From Perca fluviatilis (Eukaryota > Chordata > Actinopteri > Perciformes > Percidae): 64,000 nucleotides of DNA. Every line of letters begins with the position of its first letter. Positions within the stretch are counted from its first letter, which is position 1. The stretch lies in contig NC_053115.1 in the NCBI RefSeq assembly GCF_010015445.1, forward strand, positions 2,274,397 through 2,338,396, in the 5' to 3' direction. The notes below the pieces were generated by a model, which saw only the letters and a list, made by a program, of their open reading frames with translations, ran no database searches and was not told the DNA's origin. The position numbers were made by a program, and so were the translations under genes. Positions 11,080 through 22,169 of the stretch are shown piece after piece.

Positions 11080-11257
11080 GGGCTCAGCTTAAAACATGAG
11101 CTTATTTGCTTTAAGTGGAAAAGACTTGCCCACAAAAGCATGACACACAGACACACAGACACACACACACACACACACAGACACACACACACACACACAC
11201 ACAAAACATGATCTTATTTGCTTTAAGTTGAAAAGACTTGCCCACAAAAGCATGAAA
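11041..11257. repeat. CA tracts with duplicated 52-bp flank
   Basis: (CA)n at 11045-11078 and 11141-11204. The stretch beginning acatga.cttatttgctttaa and ending gcccacaaaagcatga occurs twice (11093-11142 and 11206-11252). The CA tract was therefore duplicated together with its flank, by slippage or unequal exchange. Confidence 0.9.
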
Positions 11258-11982
11258 GAATAAAATAGAGTGAAAGAAACCTGAGCAATGGTTGAATTTG
11301 AAGAAATTGCAAACGCACCAAATTACACATGCATAAAATGTTGTATTACGCTCTTGTAAATATAATTCCCGCCCACCAGCCAAATGGCTAGTGAATGTTT
11401 ACATTTTACCAGCCACTCAACAGATTAGCATTGTTTCTTTTGGCTGATGAGTTAAGCATATCTAATCTACCAGCCACTTGCATATTTCATCAGCATTTGG
11501 CTGGTGGATGGTGCTATTTTTGAACCCAGTCAAAACCCATTTTGCACATTTGTGCATCTCTTTGGGGGTTAGGCATTAAACACACAGAAACACTGGATCT
11601 CCTTGGCTTCAGCAGCTGAAGTCTTTTTTTTTTACATGTTCTCTGATGTTTTGAGTGTGATTCACAGTAACATACCCAAACTGACACATTACACATGCAA
11701 GCCAAATGGCATTCAGCATTATAATTGCTCTGGGTAAACAAGACTAACATTGTGCAGCCCTGAGAAGCCCCAATGCTCATTACAAAATATGTAAAAGCAT
11801 GAAGACCAACACACTGTTGAATTTGTTTTTCTTTCAGCCTCATAATATCCTGGTTTCCTGACATCTGAATTAACATCCGCATCTCTTATTTGTTCAGCAA
11901 TTTAAATAGGTTGTTCGTTGACAGCTGCTTTCTCCTCTTGTAAACAAGACCGACAACAAGCAGAGGTCTGTAGGAGGGACCA
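11258..11982. other. Unassigned spacer with small repeat motif
   Basis: 11370-11395 (cgcccaccagccaaatggct) recurs at 13574-13595, next to another CA tract, so it is part of a dispersed repeat. A 122-residue minus-strand frame at 11514-11882 has no recognisable domain and no visible splice or promoter context. I do not call it a gene. Confidence 0.4.
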
Positions 11983-12130
11983 GCCCGGTCTCACAGAATT
12001 CTGTGAAATGATCACGAACTGTTGACCCCGCATTACGTGGTGGCCACGGAAAACAACGCCAACGTAAAGTCAATGAGAAGATGACGCAGCGTTAGGAGAG
12101 ACTACGGTAGAGAGTAGTATGAAAGCCTGA
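11983..12130. mobile_element. MITE end, ggtctcac family
   Basis: Starts agcccggtctcacagaattctgtgaaatgatcacg, which resembles the termini at 754 and 9417. No matching right end was located, so it is probably truncated or diverged. Confidence 0.45.
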
Positions 12131-13459
12131 AAATCTGTTGACCTTTCTGAATGCCTTCCTACAGCTGCTTAATAAAAGCTTTCCACACAAACAAACAAAA
12201 TGAGATTTTAACTGTGTCGGGCTCGGACAAAATAATGCGGCCCGATCACAACTCTAGTACACACGTATGTTTCCCATAAACATAAATATAATATATATAC
12301 TGATCTGATTACAGCAAAGACAACGTCGGCAGTTTTGACGGCAAGATAGGCTCCAGAATATTTCCTTCTGGATTGACAGGTGCACTATTAGATTTATATA
12401 TCTGCATTTATATCAAAACCTCGAGACTTTCAAACATCATCATGTCATTTTTTAAATGTATTTGTGTCTAAATGACATATAAACATCTTTTTGTATTGTA
12501 TGTTGTCTGGAAACACTTCCAACACGCTGGCGTGTCGCGTGAAAAATAGGCGTTGGTTCTAGTTCTAGCATGCACGTGTTTTCGGCATGTTTTTTGAGCC
12601 GCACCTGAGATGTGCGTGTCACGCAGGCAGCGTGCACGCTCTAACCCGTTAACATGGGAGCCGAAATAAAAACGCTCACGCCATGCAGCTGACACGCCCA
12701 CGCCACGCAGCCAGTGTGCAGCCAGCCTTAGAACCTGAATATCCATACTGAATTTTATTCCATTCAGCAATTAATTTTTGAGACTCAAGCTCAGTTGTTC
12801 CTAAGATATCCCAACCAATTTGAGCAATAGAGCCATGGGTTGGAAGGTTTATCAGATGCAAAAAACCTTCACGTTGCACAGTGATCTATCAGGAATGTAG
12901 ACTTGCATGTTTTTGAATGGCCAAAGAGGGTTTTTGCCAGATGACATTAGCCAGGCTCATCTTATTTGGTGCAAAGCGCTGCCTTTTAAAAAAACTAACT
13001 GATAATGTTGGTCTGAACAAATGAACGGCACTTCCTAATACAGACACACAAGGGGAAGCTTGTGGAAATTATAATTACAGAATTGCGGGTATGACTTAAA
13101 GAAACTACTCCAGCAGGACATTTCACGTTTAAAAACATCACGTCACCCATTCAGCACATTTGTCCCGACTTCTGGGTTCAAAATGGGCCAAAGGAGGGTC
13201 TGCTGATCGATTGAGCCTGATTGAAGTGTCACATTATTTTACACACGCACACGTGTAAAAGACCACATTAACACCCGATCCTAAATAACCATCCTCCCTG
13301 TGTGCGTGGAGGTGAACTGATGTCTGCATATGGGCTGTGATTTGTGAGGCTGTTTTCATGCAGGACGAAGCAGGAGCAGATTAAACTATAACTCAGCCCC
13401 TCAGCAAGCAGCGCGGCACACAGATATGCATGAGGCATGGTGGCTGCAAATGCACACGT
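12131..13459. other. Unassigned, with GC-rich cacgc-rich patch
   Basis: 12520-12725 is rich in alternating cacgc/gcgtg motifs (gctggcgtgtcgcgtg; gacacgcccacgccacgcag), typical of a decayed short DNA element, but paired termini are not clear. The remainder shows no gene. Small minus-strand frames here are without recognisable domains. Confidence 0.35.
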
Positions 13460-13460
13460 G

Positions 13461-13552
<92 letters not shown>
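13460..13552. repeat. (CA)n microsatellite
   Basis: About 46 CA units with no interruption, preceded by gtgt and followed by gctttt. Confidence 0.98.
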
Positions 13553-13554
<2 letters not shown>

Positions 13555-13654
13555 CTTTTGCAAATATCATTTTCGCCCACCAGCCAAATGGCTAGTGCTT
13601 GCATCAAATTTCCACTACAAACTGCACCTAAACTGAGGGAATTCACTCTTTATG

Positions 13655-13796
13655 ACTTTCCTTCTTTCTTTCCTTGTGTCCTTCTTTCTTTCCTTGTGTC
13701 CTTCCTTCCTTTTGCTTTTGTGTTCACTCTACCCTTCCCCTTTTCTCCCTCCCTCCCTCCCTCCCTCCCTCCCGCCTTTCTTTCTTTCTTTCAACA
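13655..13796. repeat. Pyrimidine-rich (TTCC)n/(CCCT)n tract
   Basis: Alternating ctttctttcctt and ccctccctccct motifs. Purine-pyrimidine strand asymmetry allows triplex formation. Not coding. Confidence 0.9.
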
Positions 13797-13907
13797 CTTG
13801 CTAATTCAATGTATAAATCATAGCAGCCAAAATACAGCACAGGCAAGGATTATATTACTGTAACAACTCATTAACTTATATTGTGTAACCAGTCATAGAT
13901 TAACATG

Positions 13908-13908
<1 letters not shown>

Positions 13909-13966
<58 letters not shown>
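13909..13966. repeat. (CA)n microsatellite
   Basis: About 28 CA units following gatacac. Confidence 0.98.
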
Positions 13967-13967
<1 letters not shown>

Positions 13968-14043
13968 CAGATTTGTACTCAAGTCAGACTAACTTAATCT
14001 GGTCAGGAGTAATTCAGAGCATCCTTTACTTCTTTATTGAATA

Positions 14044-14694
14044 CGTTTACATGCACACCAATATTAAACTATTATTCCGAATATGACAATATTCTGAATT
14101 TGATTCAGGTCATATTCTGGTTGGATATTCCGAATAAGGCCTTTTCCCGAATATAGCATTTTCCATTTAAGCTATGTGGGATATGCCGGTATTATTCGGG
14201 TTTTAGAGGCATTCTTTGGACATGTATACAGCGCAGTGGGAATATGCGTCTCAATCGGGGGTTTTAACCAAAGTTTACGGCATCCTGCCTCTTTACGGCG
14301 TACGGTCAGCTCTCTGCGTTGCCGTGGTTGTTGTACACAAACCAGCCAGCCGATAGTTTGCAGGGCAGCGGTAGAGATGCATGCCCAAAAGATAAGAAAG
14401 AGAAACATAGCTTATTTTAAACATTACCAAAGACTTGGATATCAACTGGTTTTTCGACATGAGCCGACCTTTTCAAAAAGCTGGTTAAAGGAATGAAAGA
14501 GGGACGCTGTGTTCACACGGTCCAACAAGTCCTCCACCGCTGGAACTTTTTTTTAAAATCATATTTTGCATGGCTACATGTAAACAGGAATATTAGTGAA
14601 ATATTCTCTTTCATTAGTCATGTAAACATCTTAGTCAGAATATCGTCTTTTTCGTAATAAGGGCAAAAACTGGAATATTATGTGCATGTAAACG
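14044..14694. mobile_element. MITE with cgtttacatgcac TIR
   Basis: cgtttacatgcac (14044-14056) and gtgcatgtaaacg (14682-14694) are a perfect 13-bp inverted repeat, with subterminal aatatt/attcc motifs on both sides. A 106-codon plus-strand frame inside (14176-14496) has no recognisable domain. A related copy lies inverted at 15001-15655, so the two lie head to head. Confidence 0.85.
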
Positions 14695-15000
14695 GAGTCA
14701 GTGAGGCAGTTAATCCCTGTTACTTTGCCTCCTCTTTTCAATTACCTTACCTTAGTCTTTTAACACATCATCTCTTGCACTCACTTACAGGATCATGGAC
14801 TGCTGGGTAATGCAGCATGAGCTGCAATGTATTAACACGAGGAATATAAAACCACATCTAACATGGTTCCAAAAATGAATAGCTGCTGACTAAATGACGA
14901 TTATTCGAATCATGAGTCCAGAAGTTTTGTCAGCAAAAATGAACGCAATTTAGCGGTGCGCAGCGAGCCAATCGCTTATCATGTGTAGGCGGCTTTACCT
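14695..15000. other. Spacer between paired MITEs
   Basis: Nothing recognised. Any hairpin between the flanking inverted MITEs would place this in its loop. Confidence 0.4.
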
Positions 15001-15655
15001 GTTTACATGACTAATGAAAGAGAATATGCAAATGTGATTTTTCCAAAGTTTTCCACCGGTGGCGGACTTGTTGGACCGTGTGAACACAGACTCCCTCTTT
15101 CATTCCTTTAACCAGTCCCTCCAGAAAAACGCGATTATGCGATCGCATAATTCAATGCATAATCAGCCAAAGTCCGCATATTTATAAATTATTTTTTCTC
15201 TTTTTCATCAAACCGCAATTTTTGCAAGTTCCCGCAATTTCATCGCATAATATTGCATAAATATCCCACATATTCCATCGCATTTTTTAAGAAAAGGTGC
15301 CGCATTTTTGCCCGCAATAATCACAAAAAGACTCCGTATTTTTCTGGAAGGACTGTTTAACCAGCTTCTTGAAAAGGTCAGCGTAGCAATGTTTGTGCAC
15401 GTCCGAAAACCTGCTGACATCTGAGTCTTTGATAATGTTTATAAGTAGCTGTGGGCATGCATCTCTACCAGGTCTGCAGCCCTGCAAACTGTCGGCTGGT
15501 TGGTTTGTGTACAGCAACCATAACAAGGCACAAAGCTGACCGTACGCCGCTAGCAGGCAAGAGGCTGTAAACTGCAGTAAAACCCTGATTCAGACGCATA
15601 TTCCTAATGATCTGTATAGATGTCCAAAGAATGCTTCTAAAACCCGAATAATAGA
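15001..15655. mobile_element. Inverted, decayed copy of the cgtttacatg MITE
   Basis: gtttacatgactaatgaaag at 15001 is the complement of 14605-14624. The gtccgccaccgg-like and ccgacagtttgcagggc-like interiors also correspond in reverse. It lacks the outer TIR on its left side and carries a 241-bp insertion (15115-15355). Confidence 0.75.
15115..15355. mobile_element. Short hAT-like MITE nested in MITE
   Basis: Termini (ca)gtccctccagaaaaacgcg and tttttctggaaggactg, with an 8-bp duplication tttaacca at 15107-15114 and 15356-15363. The paralogous site in the neighbouring MITE (around 14480, complement strand) is uninterrupted cctttaaccagc, which confirms the insertion. Internal motifs gcgataatta/cataat and 'aaccgcaatttttgc' match the longer copy at 46412-46933. 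Confidence 0.92.
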
Positions 15656-16010
15656 ATTCAATATAGAATAGAATATCTCTGTCATTGTAACACATCTATG
15701 AGGTAAAATATGCCTAAATAAATATAGAATGCTACTAGTGCATACATATTAATGCTAAAAACACATAGGAGACACACCCATACAGGCATCCACATTTAAA
15801 TTGCACATTGCCCTACTGCCATAGATCAGTGGTGGGAACTATACTTTAGCAGCATTGTTCAATGCACTCATGGCTGTTGGATAAAAGCTGTTTTGTAGTC
15901 TGTTTGTTCTCGTTTTCATGGACCTGTATCTCCTGCCTGACGACAGTAGTTTGGACAGTGTGTGACCGGGGTGTGATGAGTCCTGTAGGATGGTTTTGGC
16001 CTTGTTGGCC
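15656..16010 (+). mobile_element. Probable LINE 3'-end-like interspersed repeat
   Basis: gttggataaaagctgttttgtagtctgtttgttctcg..tcctgcctgacgac..ggtgtgatgagtcctg is a stretch I recognise as dispersed in fish genomes. It has no intact frame, and its family assignment is uncertain. Confidence 0.4.
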
Positions 16011-16565
16011 GGAATGTCTTACGATTTAATCGGACAATTCTTGTTCGGAAAAAGGCCTTCTGGTGTGTAAAGACATAGAAAACGCCACACAGCCGCCACG
16101 CACCATGAAAAACCAGTCTGCATCCTTCAACTACAGCTATCAAGGCTGTGATCCCTCTGTTTCTATTGGATGGTTGTCAAGGTCTGCAGTGAGATGCGTC
16201 ATACAGTATGTTAAGATTGGATAACTGTTAAGCAAGCAACCATAAATAAGTATGTTGTGTGAGTCAGTGGATGTGGGCTGCTGCAACGGACCTTCTGTTA
16301 ATGGCTAAAAGCTTTTAATCTAATCTCAACGCCTCAGTGTGCTCATCAAACATCTCAAACACTCTTTTTGAGTCTTTTAACACTTGTCTTGTCTCCCCGT
16401 CAACCATGAAAAAACACTTTGGTTGTCCCTATCTCAATGTTTCTGTCACCTTTTTCAAAGTTTTGCATTTTCCATTTTAGTGTTTTTTTCCCCCATTGTT
16501 TTGGTCACTTTTTTCAACATTTTAAATCACTTTTTTCTGATGTTTTTTTCCCCCACTTTTTCCCT
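16011..16565. other. Unassigned, T-rich at its end
   Basis: 16430-16560 is low-complexity T/C-rich sequence (repeated cactttttt, cccccatt). No gene is visible. Confidence 0.4.
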
Positions 16566-16752
16566 TAGTGGTCCCCTAATACTTTATCTGAAGTCTCTTT
16601 TATATATGCCTTAGTGGTCCCCTAATACTTTATCTGAAGTCTCTTTTATATAGACCTTAGTGGTCCCCTAATACTTTATCTGAAGTCTCTTTTATATAGA
16701 CCTTAGTGGTCCCCTAATACTTTATCTGAAGTCTCTTTTATATAGACCTTCT
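16566..16752. repeat. 46-bp minisatellite, locus 1
   Basis: About four copies of a 46-bp unit, core ccttagtggtcccctaatac + tttatctgaagtctctttta. The same unit, with tgtatctg in place of tttatctg, forms about 14 copies at 54799-55436. It is probably a piece of a dispersed element that has expanded independently. Confidence 0.95.
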
Positions 16753-16977
16753 TTCAGTCAGACCTTCTCTACACTCCTCCTTCAATTAATCTACTCATTT
16801 ACTCCTCTCTTTGTGCAAAAAGAGGCATACTGGTCATTGAAAGCTGACCTAATTACTATCCTCCCTTCAATTCTCTCTTTCCTGCATTCATTCATCCATC
16901 CGCTATAAATGAGGGTATTGACAACCCAGAGAAAGGTTAATTCAGCCAAATTGAAGGGACTTTTTCCATCTTTTTCC

Positions 16978-17013
16978 TTGATTGAATGACGTAAAAATAC
17001 GTCATTCAATCAA
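16978..17013. repeat. Perfect 16-bp-arm palindrome
   Basis: ttgattgaatgacgta (16978-16993) and its exact complement tacgtcattcaatcaa (16998-17013) are separated by aaaa. It could form a hairpin, and might be a MITE core. Confidence 0.9.
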
Positions 17014-17162
17014 TTAAACTGACCCAGCAGCACAACTAATTATTACAGTATGTCCTCATGAAGAGCTCTTACTGGTACATTGGCTTTCTGACGCTATTTT
17101 TTATTTCTGAGTTGGGATCAGTTCTGACAGTCAGAAGAAAATAACTAAAAGTGCCTGACAAA

Positions 17163-17285
17163 AACACACACAAACACACACACACGCACACACACACACA
17201 CACTAAACAAGAACACACACACACACACACACACATATACATGCACACACACATGCATTAAACAAGAACACAAACACACACACAC
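17163..17285. repeat. Interrupted (CA)n cluster
   Basis: Three CA tracts interrupted by taaacaagaacac, which is duplicated at 17204-17216 and 17258-17270. Confidence 0.95.
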
Positions 17286-17808
17286 TTCACAAATAGGCTG
17301 ATTTGTATTTGCTAAAAATATGTTGGATTCATTTCAATTTTTGAAAAAGCTTTAAAAAAATTAACAATAATTTTGTTACCCCCTGCAGTAACTCTGAGGA
17401 CCACCTGGGGGTCTCAAACCCCTGTTGAAGATCTCTGATTTAAACAACTCTGAATTGTAGTTTAAAATTTGTATTCAACTAAATAAAATGTCAACAGTCG
17501 CTGAATGCACAAAATACAGTAAATGGAACGGGAAAAGGTGTTTGAAGTTAGCATCAAGCGCTGCCAGTTAGCTCGGTTAGCTCCAGTTAGCTCCGTTTAG
17601 TTAGCCATGTAATCAGCTTCCAGGGCTAATTTGGCTCTGTCTTAAGCTTTGCATATAAAAGATAGTAACATGGAACATTTTATTTCTATTGATTGTAGCG
17701 GACTTTACAAGCTGACTTTGCTATTTGGCAGTTGAAACAGGTGACGTCCATTACATTCGAAAACCAACCGCTGGGGACTTTCACAAGTTGAGTCGCAGCT
17801 TGAGTGGC
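17286..17808. other. Unassigned spacer
   Basis: Contains short tagctcc/gttagct runs (17560-17605) but no gene or named element. It ends with the left target duplication of the next element. Confidence 0.4.
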
Positions 17809-17966
17809 GCCAAGACTAGGGTGACCAGACGGTTAGATGTCTGTCGTTAAAGTATAGTAAAATTAGAGGACAACAACCAAGAGAAAATGAATGGAAACGA
17901 GTTCAAGAAATTAATGAATTTAGTAGAAAAGCTGATCTATCAGAAGAATGTTAGTAAGTTTACAAG

Positions 17967-18513
17967 CCAGGTTAGATAAGGTACAGGTTAGATAAGGTAT
18001 TGGTCCAGGTTAGATAAGGTATTGGTCTAGGTTAGATAAGGTATTGGTCTAGGTTAGATCAGGTATTGGTCCAGGTTAGATAAGGTATTGGTCCAGGTTA
18101 GATCAGGTATTGGTCCAGGTTAGATCAGGTATTGGTCCAGGTTAGATCAGGTATTGGTCCAGGTTAGATAAGGTATTGGTCCAGGTTAGATCAGGTATTG
18201 GTCCAGGTTAGATCAGGTATTGGTCCAGGTTAGATCAGGTATGGTCCAGGTTAGATAAGGTATTGGTCTAGGTTAGATCAGGTATTGGTCCAGGTTAGAT
18301 AAGGTATTGGTCCAGGTAAGATACGGTATTGGTCCAGGTTAGATACGGTATTGGTCCAGGTTAGATAAGGTATTGGTCCAGGTTAGATCAGGTATTGGTC
18401 CAGGTTAGATCAGGTATTGGTCCAGGTTAGATAAGGTATTGGTCCAGGTTAGATAAGGTATTGGTCCAGGTTAGATCAGGGATTGGTCCAGGTTAGATCA
18501 GGTATTGGTCCAG
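17967..18513. repeat. 22-bp minisatellite
   Basis: About 24 copies of a 22-bp unit (ggttagat[a/c]aggtattggt plus cca), with two main variants (ataag and atcag). It stops at 18513, exactly where LINE coding sequence begins, so its last ggtcca overlaps the LINE frame. Confidence 0.97.
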
Positions 18514-20926
18514 AGAGCAGAAGGGGCTTATATCAGATCCAGGGCTAAATGGATAGAAGAAGGGGAAAAGAATACTGCTTATTTTTTCACTCTTGAAAGA
18601 AGGAGACAAGAAAGAAATAAAATAAATGTTTTGATGATCAATAATACAGAATGCTCTGACACACAAGCAATTTATGAAAACATTTATGTTTTCTTCTCTA
18701 AACTGTACCCTTCATCTTATTCAGAGGAGGAGTCATCATCATTTCTGGAAAGCGTTAAACAACATATACCTCAGAGTGAGGAGGGGTTCAAAGCACCATG
18801 TGATTCTGAGATTAGTATGAAAGAATTGGATATAGCTTTAAAGCAAATGTCAGGAGGAAAATCCCCGGGTCAGGATGGATTAACTTCAAATATTTATAAA
18901 TCTTTATGGGAAGAATTAAATAAAAGAATTATTATTTACTGCCCTAAAGGAATGTATTAAAAACAACAATTTACTAGCAACTATGAAACAAGGCATTATT
19001 ATTCTATTACCTAAAACTGGTAAGGACAAAAGATACATGGATAACCTGAGACCAATTACTTTATTAAATGTGGATTACAAATTATTTACTAAGGTTATGG
19101 CTAATAGGTTGAAAGATGGTATAGAGCAGATAATAAGCACAACTCAATCGGGGTTTCACAATAACATTAGACTGGTCCTTGACCTACTAGATTATAATCA
19201 CACAATAACATTAGACTGGTCCTTGACCTACTAGATTATAATAATATAATAACATTAGACTGGTCCTTGACCTACTAGATTATAATCATACAATAACATT
19301 GGACTGGTCCTTGACCTACTAGATTATAACAACTGGATTGACGACAGGGGTTTTATTCTGTTTTTAGATTTTTACAAAGCTTTTGATTCAGTGGAACATG
19401 CATTTATTCTGAGATCTTTAGAGTATTTTGGTTTTGGCTCAGAATTTATTAAGGTCATAAATATGTTATATAAGGACAGTAATAGCTCAGTTTCTCTCCA
19501 CCAGGGAACAACTAGAAGGTTTGGGGTTAAAAGAGGTATTCGACAGGGTTGCCCCTGTTGGCCGTTATTATTTATTTTAGTGGCAGAACTGTTGGCAATA
19601 CACATAAAAAACAGCCCAGATATCCTTTAAATGTGCTAGGCAATTGCTTATTTATTTCTCAGCTGGCAGATGATGCTACCTTATTCCTCAAGAAGTCTGA
19701 ACAGATCCCTCTGGTGATTAAGAGAATAGAGAGATTCTCCAAAGGGTCAGGTTTATGTTTAAATCTTAAGAAATGTGAACTAATGGCTATACATGACCAC
19801 CCGCTTGGAGACTTGTATGATGTTCCTGTTAAGAATGAAGTGAAATATTTAGGGGTAGTAATAAAAATATAGGAAAGGATAGGAAAATTAGAGAAGAACT
19901 AAATATTGAGGTTGGTATAAAGAAAAGCAAAGCTATACTTAATTCTTGGTTCCAGAGGGATTTGTCTATTTTTGGTCGAGTTTTAATTACTAAAATTGAA
20001 TCACTATCTAGAGTTATGTATCCTGCATTCTCTCTTGCCATCCCAGATAATCTAATTAAATTAATCAATCAAACTAATTTCAATTTTATTTGGAAAAACA
20101 GACATCATTATCTGAGAAAAGGTGATGCAGTGAAAACCTTAGCGGAAGAGGGTTTAAATGTGATCGACTATGAAGCGATGGACGGAGTGATAAAACTGAG
20201 GTGGCTACAAAAATGTATTCAAGACAGTGATGATTTCTGGTATTACATTCCTTCTAAAATTTTTGACAAATGTGGTGGGATAGACTTTTTAAGATGTGAT
20301 TTTAATGTTACCAAACTACCTGTCAAGCTGTCTAGATTCCATGAGCAGGTCCTCTTGTACTGGAAAATGATTTATAAACACAATTTTACTCCACATTGTT
20401 CCCCAATATGGAATAATCGGTGCATCCTTTATAAAGGGAAATGGTTATGTTATGGTGATTGGGTTGAGAGAGGTGTCTGGTCTATTCTACATCTGATGGA
20501 TTTAAGTGGGACTTTATTGACTTTACTGAAACAATATTCAGTAGTTATTAAAGCAATTCCACAGGCAATGGTGAATTTGGTTAAAGGCATGTTGCAGTAT
20601 GAGGCAGTAGTACCACGCATGCCTTCTCTGTGTATAGAGGAACGGGATTTTAAGGTGGCAAAATGCACAAACAAATGTATAAGGGGTGCCCTTACATCTG
20701 TATTATTTCCTTTACCGTTGAAAAGAAAGAACTTACTTCAAGTCTATCCTGAAGAGATTGTAAGGAGAATAAGAACCAGATACCTCACTCTTCCTGTTTC
20801 ACAGAAAGCAAAAGAAACCCATTTTAAAGTGTTAAATGATATATATCCATGTAATTGGTTTCTTAAACAAAGATTTAACATTGACGAGAATAATTGTACT
20901 TTTTGTGATTCAGATTTAGAAACCTT
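18513..20926 (+). pseudogene. L1/Tx1-like LINE ORF2 remnant (reverse transcriptase)
   Basis: Reading order fits ORF2 of an L1-clade retrotransposon: a linker with RSRAKWIEEGEKNTAYFF, then RT motifs GKSPGQDG, IILLPKTGKD, NLRPITLLNVDYK, FLDFYKAFDSVEH, GIRQGCP, a polymerase box seen as LADDATLF (usually [FY]ADD), and NEVKYLGV. Next comes the post-RT region WFQRDLSIFGRVLITK, and finally CTFCDSD, the start of a Cys-His knuckle. The endonuclease, the 5' end, the 3' UTR and the poly-A are absent. Frameshifts occur near 18930, 19600 and 19870, and a tandem 44-bp expansion interrupts the RT. The longest intact frame (19962-20930) encodes the C-terminal third. It lies between hAT-like ends and is not functional. 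Confidence 0.92.
19161..19336 (+). repeat. 44-bp tandem array inside the RT
   Basis: Four copies start at 19161, 19205, 19249 and 19293. Each carries ataacatt.gactggtcct and ttgacctactagattata. Three extra copies add 132 bp, so the frame downstream is preserved relative to copy 1 although the extra units introduce stops. It sits between the QSGF-like and FLDFYKAFD motifs. Confidence 0.97.
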
Positions 20927-22030
20927 TTGACCGGGACAGTCCCGATTTTGAATTGCTTGTCCCGAGTCCCGACAAAAGCCTGTCGGGACGCTAAAATGTC
21001 CCGGTTTCCACCAGGAGCGGAGTCAGCCGATTTTGCCCGGTCTTCAGCCCCGAATGTAACTTTGTCCAGTTTATATTTCCGAGGCGAATAGAACGGGCAG
21101 TTACGTGCGGGGTCCGACCATGCTGTATTTGTTGCTATCACCTAGCAACCGTCTCTCCGTGAGGAAAGCAAATTTTTGCAAACCATTTGTCTCATTCAGA
21201 GACCAGAGACCCAAACGGGGCTCTGAGTCTGTCAGGAGGTCTGAGGTCTACCGTATCAGCAGAGCAATCATGTAATGCACAGCAGACTACGGTGCAGGTA
21301 TAGATTAGTTTCTGAAATATAGTGACTTTATTCTTGTAAAAGCCTACTAACCTAACTTTATTTTTCTCAAAATGTCACGACTCATCGTCTCCTCCAAATC
21401 ACAGAGAACACAGATATACTGTATTTTGAATGTGCTCAAAGTTTTGGACATGAGCAGAAATCTTGCTCAAACACATCTGAAATATTACAGTCCAGGGGTC
21501 TATTATAAATTAAAATGAATTAATGCATCATTGAGGTGAATAATTGTCATATGCACATTTAAGGAGGTTACTTCCTCACCAAAAGACGGCAAACAGGAGG
21601 GAGGAGTAAATGATGCCTAGGCTACAGATATTTGCAGGTTGCAGTATACATTGATTCAGAAAAAGGTAGAAATATGTGCATAAAAATTCATGAAATGAAG
21701 TGGTTATGCTCAAAATTTTCAATAAATCATTTTAATTATTTTGGTGTTATTGGAATAAATAACACTTCAAAGAATCTTTTTTAGAAAAAATCTCAACATA
21801 AATCTCACACTAAACTGAAAAAGGCTGTTGCTGCAATTTTGTTAATTTTACAGGAAAAAACACTGTTATTATTAGATGAGGAGCCTATGATCAAAATAAT
21901 GAAGTAACTGTCTGTGTCTATGTCTGACCTGGGCTGGCACATGTTCACGTTAAAAAGCGCGTGCGTGCACGAGCACTACGGTCACGTGCAAAGTGTCCCG
22001 GTTTTAGCTCCGGGAAATCTGGTCACCCTA
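20927..22030. mobile_element. Right body of the composite hAT-type element
   Basis: Begins ccgggacagtcccgattttg, continues with tgtcgggacgctaaaatgtc, and ends agtgtcccggttttagctcc..tctggtcaccct. The gtcccg/cgggac motifs at both sides suggest element subterminal sequence. No transposase frame is found. 21180-21900 is AT-rich with nothing recognisable. Confidence 0.55.
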
Positions 22031-22169
22031 GCTAAGACTGGCCGGTTCAGACCGCTGCCACGCCCTAAGACCGTTCGTCTCATACCAAATCTATGGTCTG
22101 AACTGGGCTTTAGTGGCCTAGACTACACGTTTGTGTTACTGTATAAATGGCGTGGTATCTCCAGTATCA
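22031..22169. other. Short spacer
   Basis: Begins with the right target duplication gctaagac of the composite element. Nothing else recognised. Confidence 0.4.

Larger units (their letters stand above)
17817..22030. mobile_element. Composite hAT-type element (4.2 kb)
   Basis: tagggtgaccaga (17817-17829) and tctggtcaccct a (22018-22030) are a perfect 13-bp terminal inverted repeat. The flanking octamers gccaagac (17809-17816) and gctaagac (22031-22038) match 7/8, as in an old hAT target duplication. Between the ends lie a 22-bp minisatellite, a disrupted L1-like ORF2 fragment lacking both LINE ends, and about 1.1 kb of cgggac/gtcccg-rich element sequence. No hAT transposase is recognisable. 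It is either an element that acquired LINE sequence or a nested structure. Confidence 0.75.

Noticed and set aside
11514..11882. 122-residue minus-strand frame
   Set aside because: No recognisable domain, no splice or promoter support, AT-rich intergenic context.
14176..14496. 106-residue frame inside a MITE
   Set aside because: Lies wholly between the 13-bp TIRs, no known transposase motif, and the related copy at 15.0-15.7 kb does not keep the frame.
18505..20930. Functional reverse transcriptase
   Set aside because: At least three frameshifts, internal tandem expansion, missing endonuclease and 3' end. Classified as a pseudogene.
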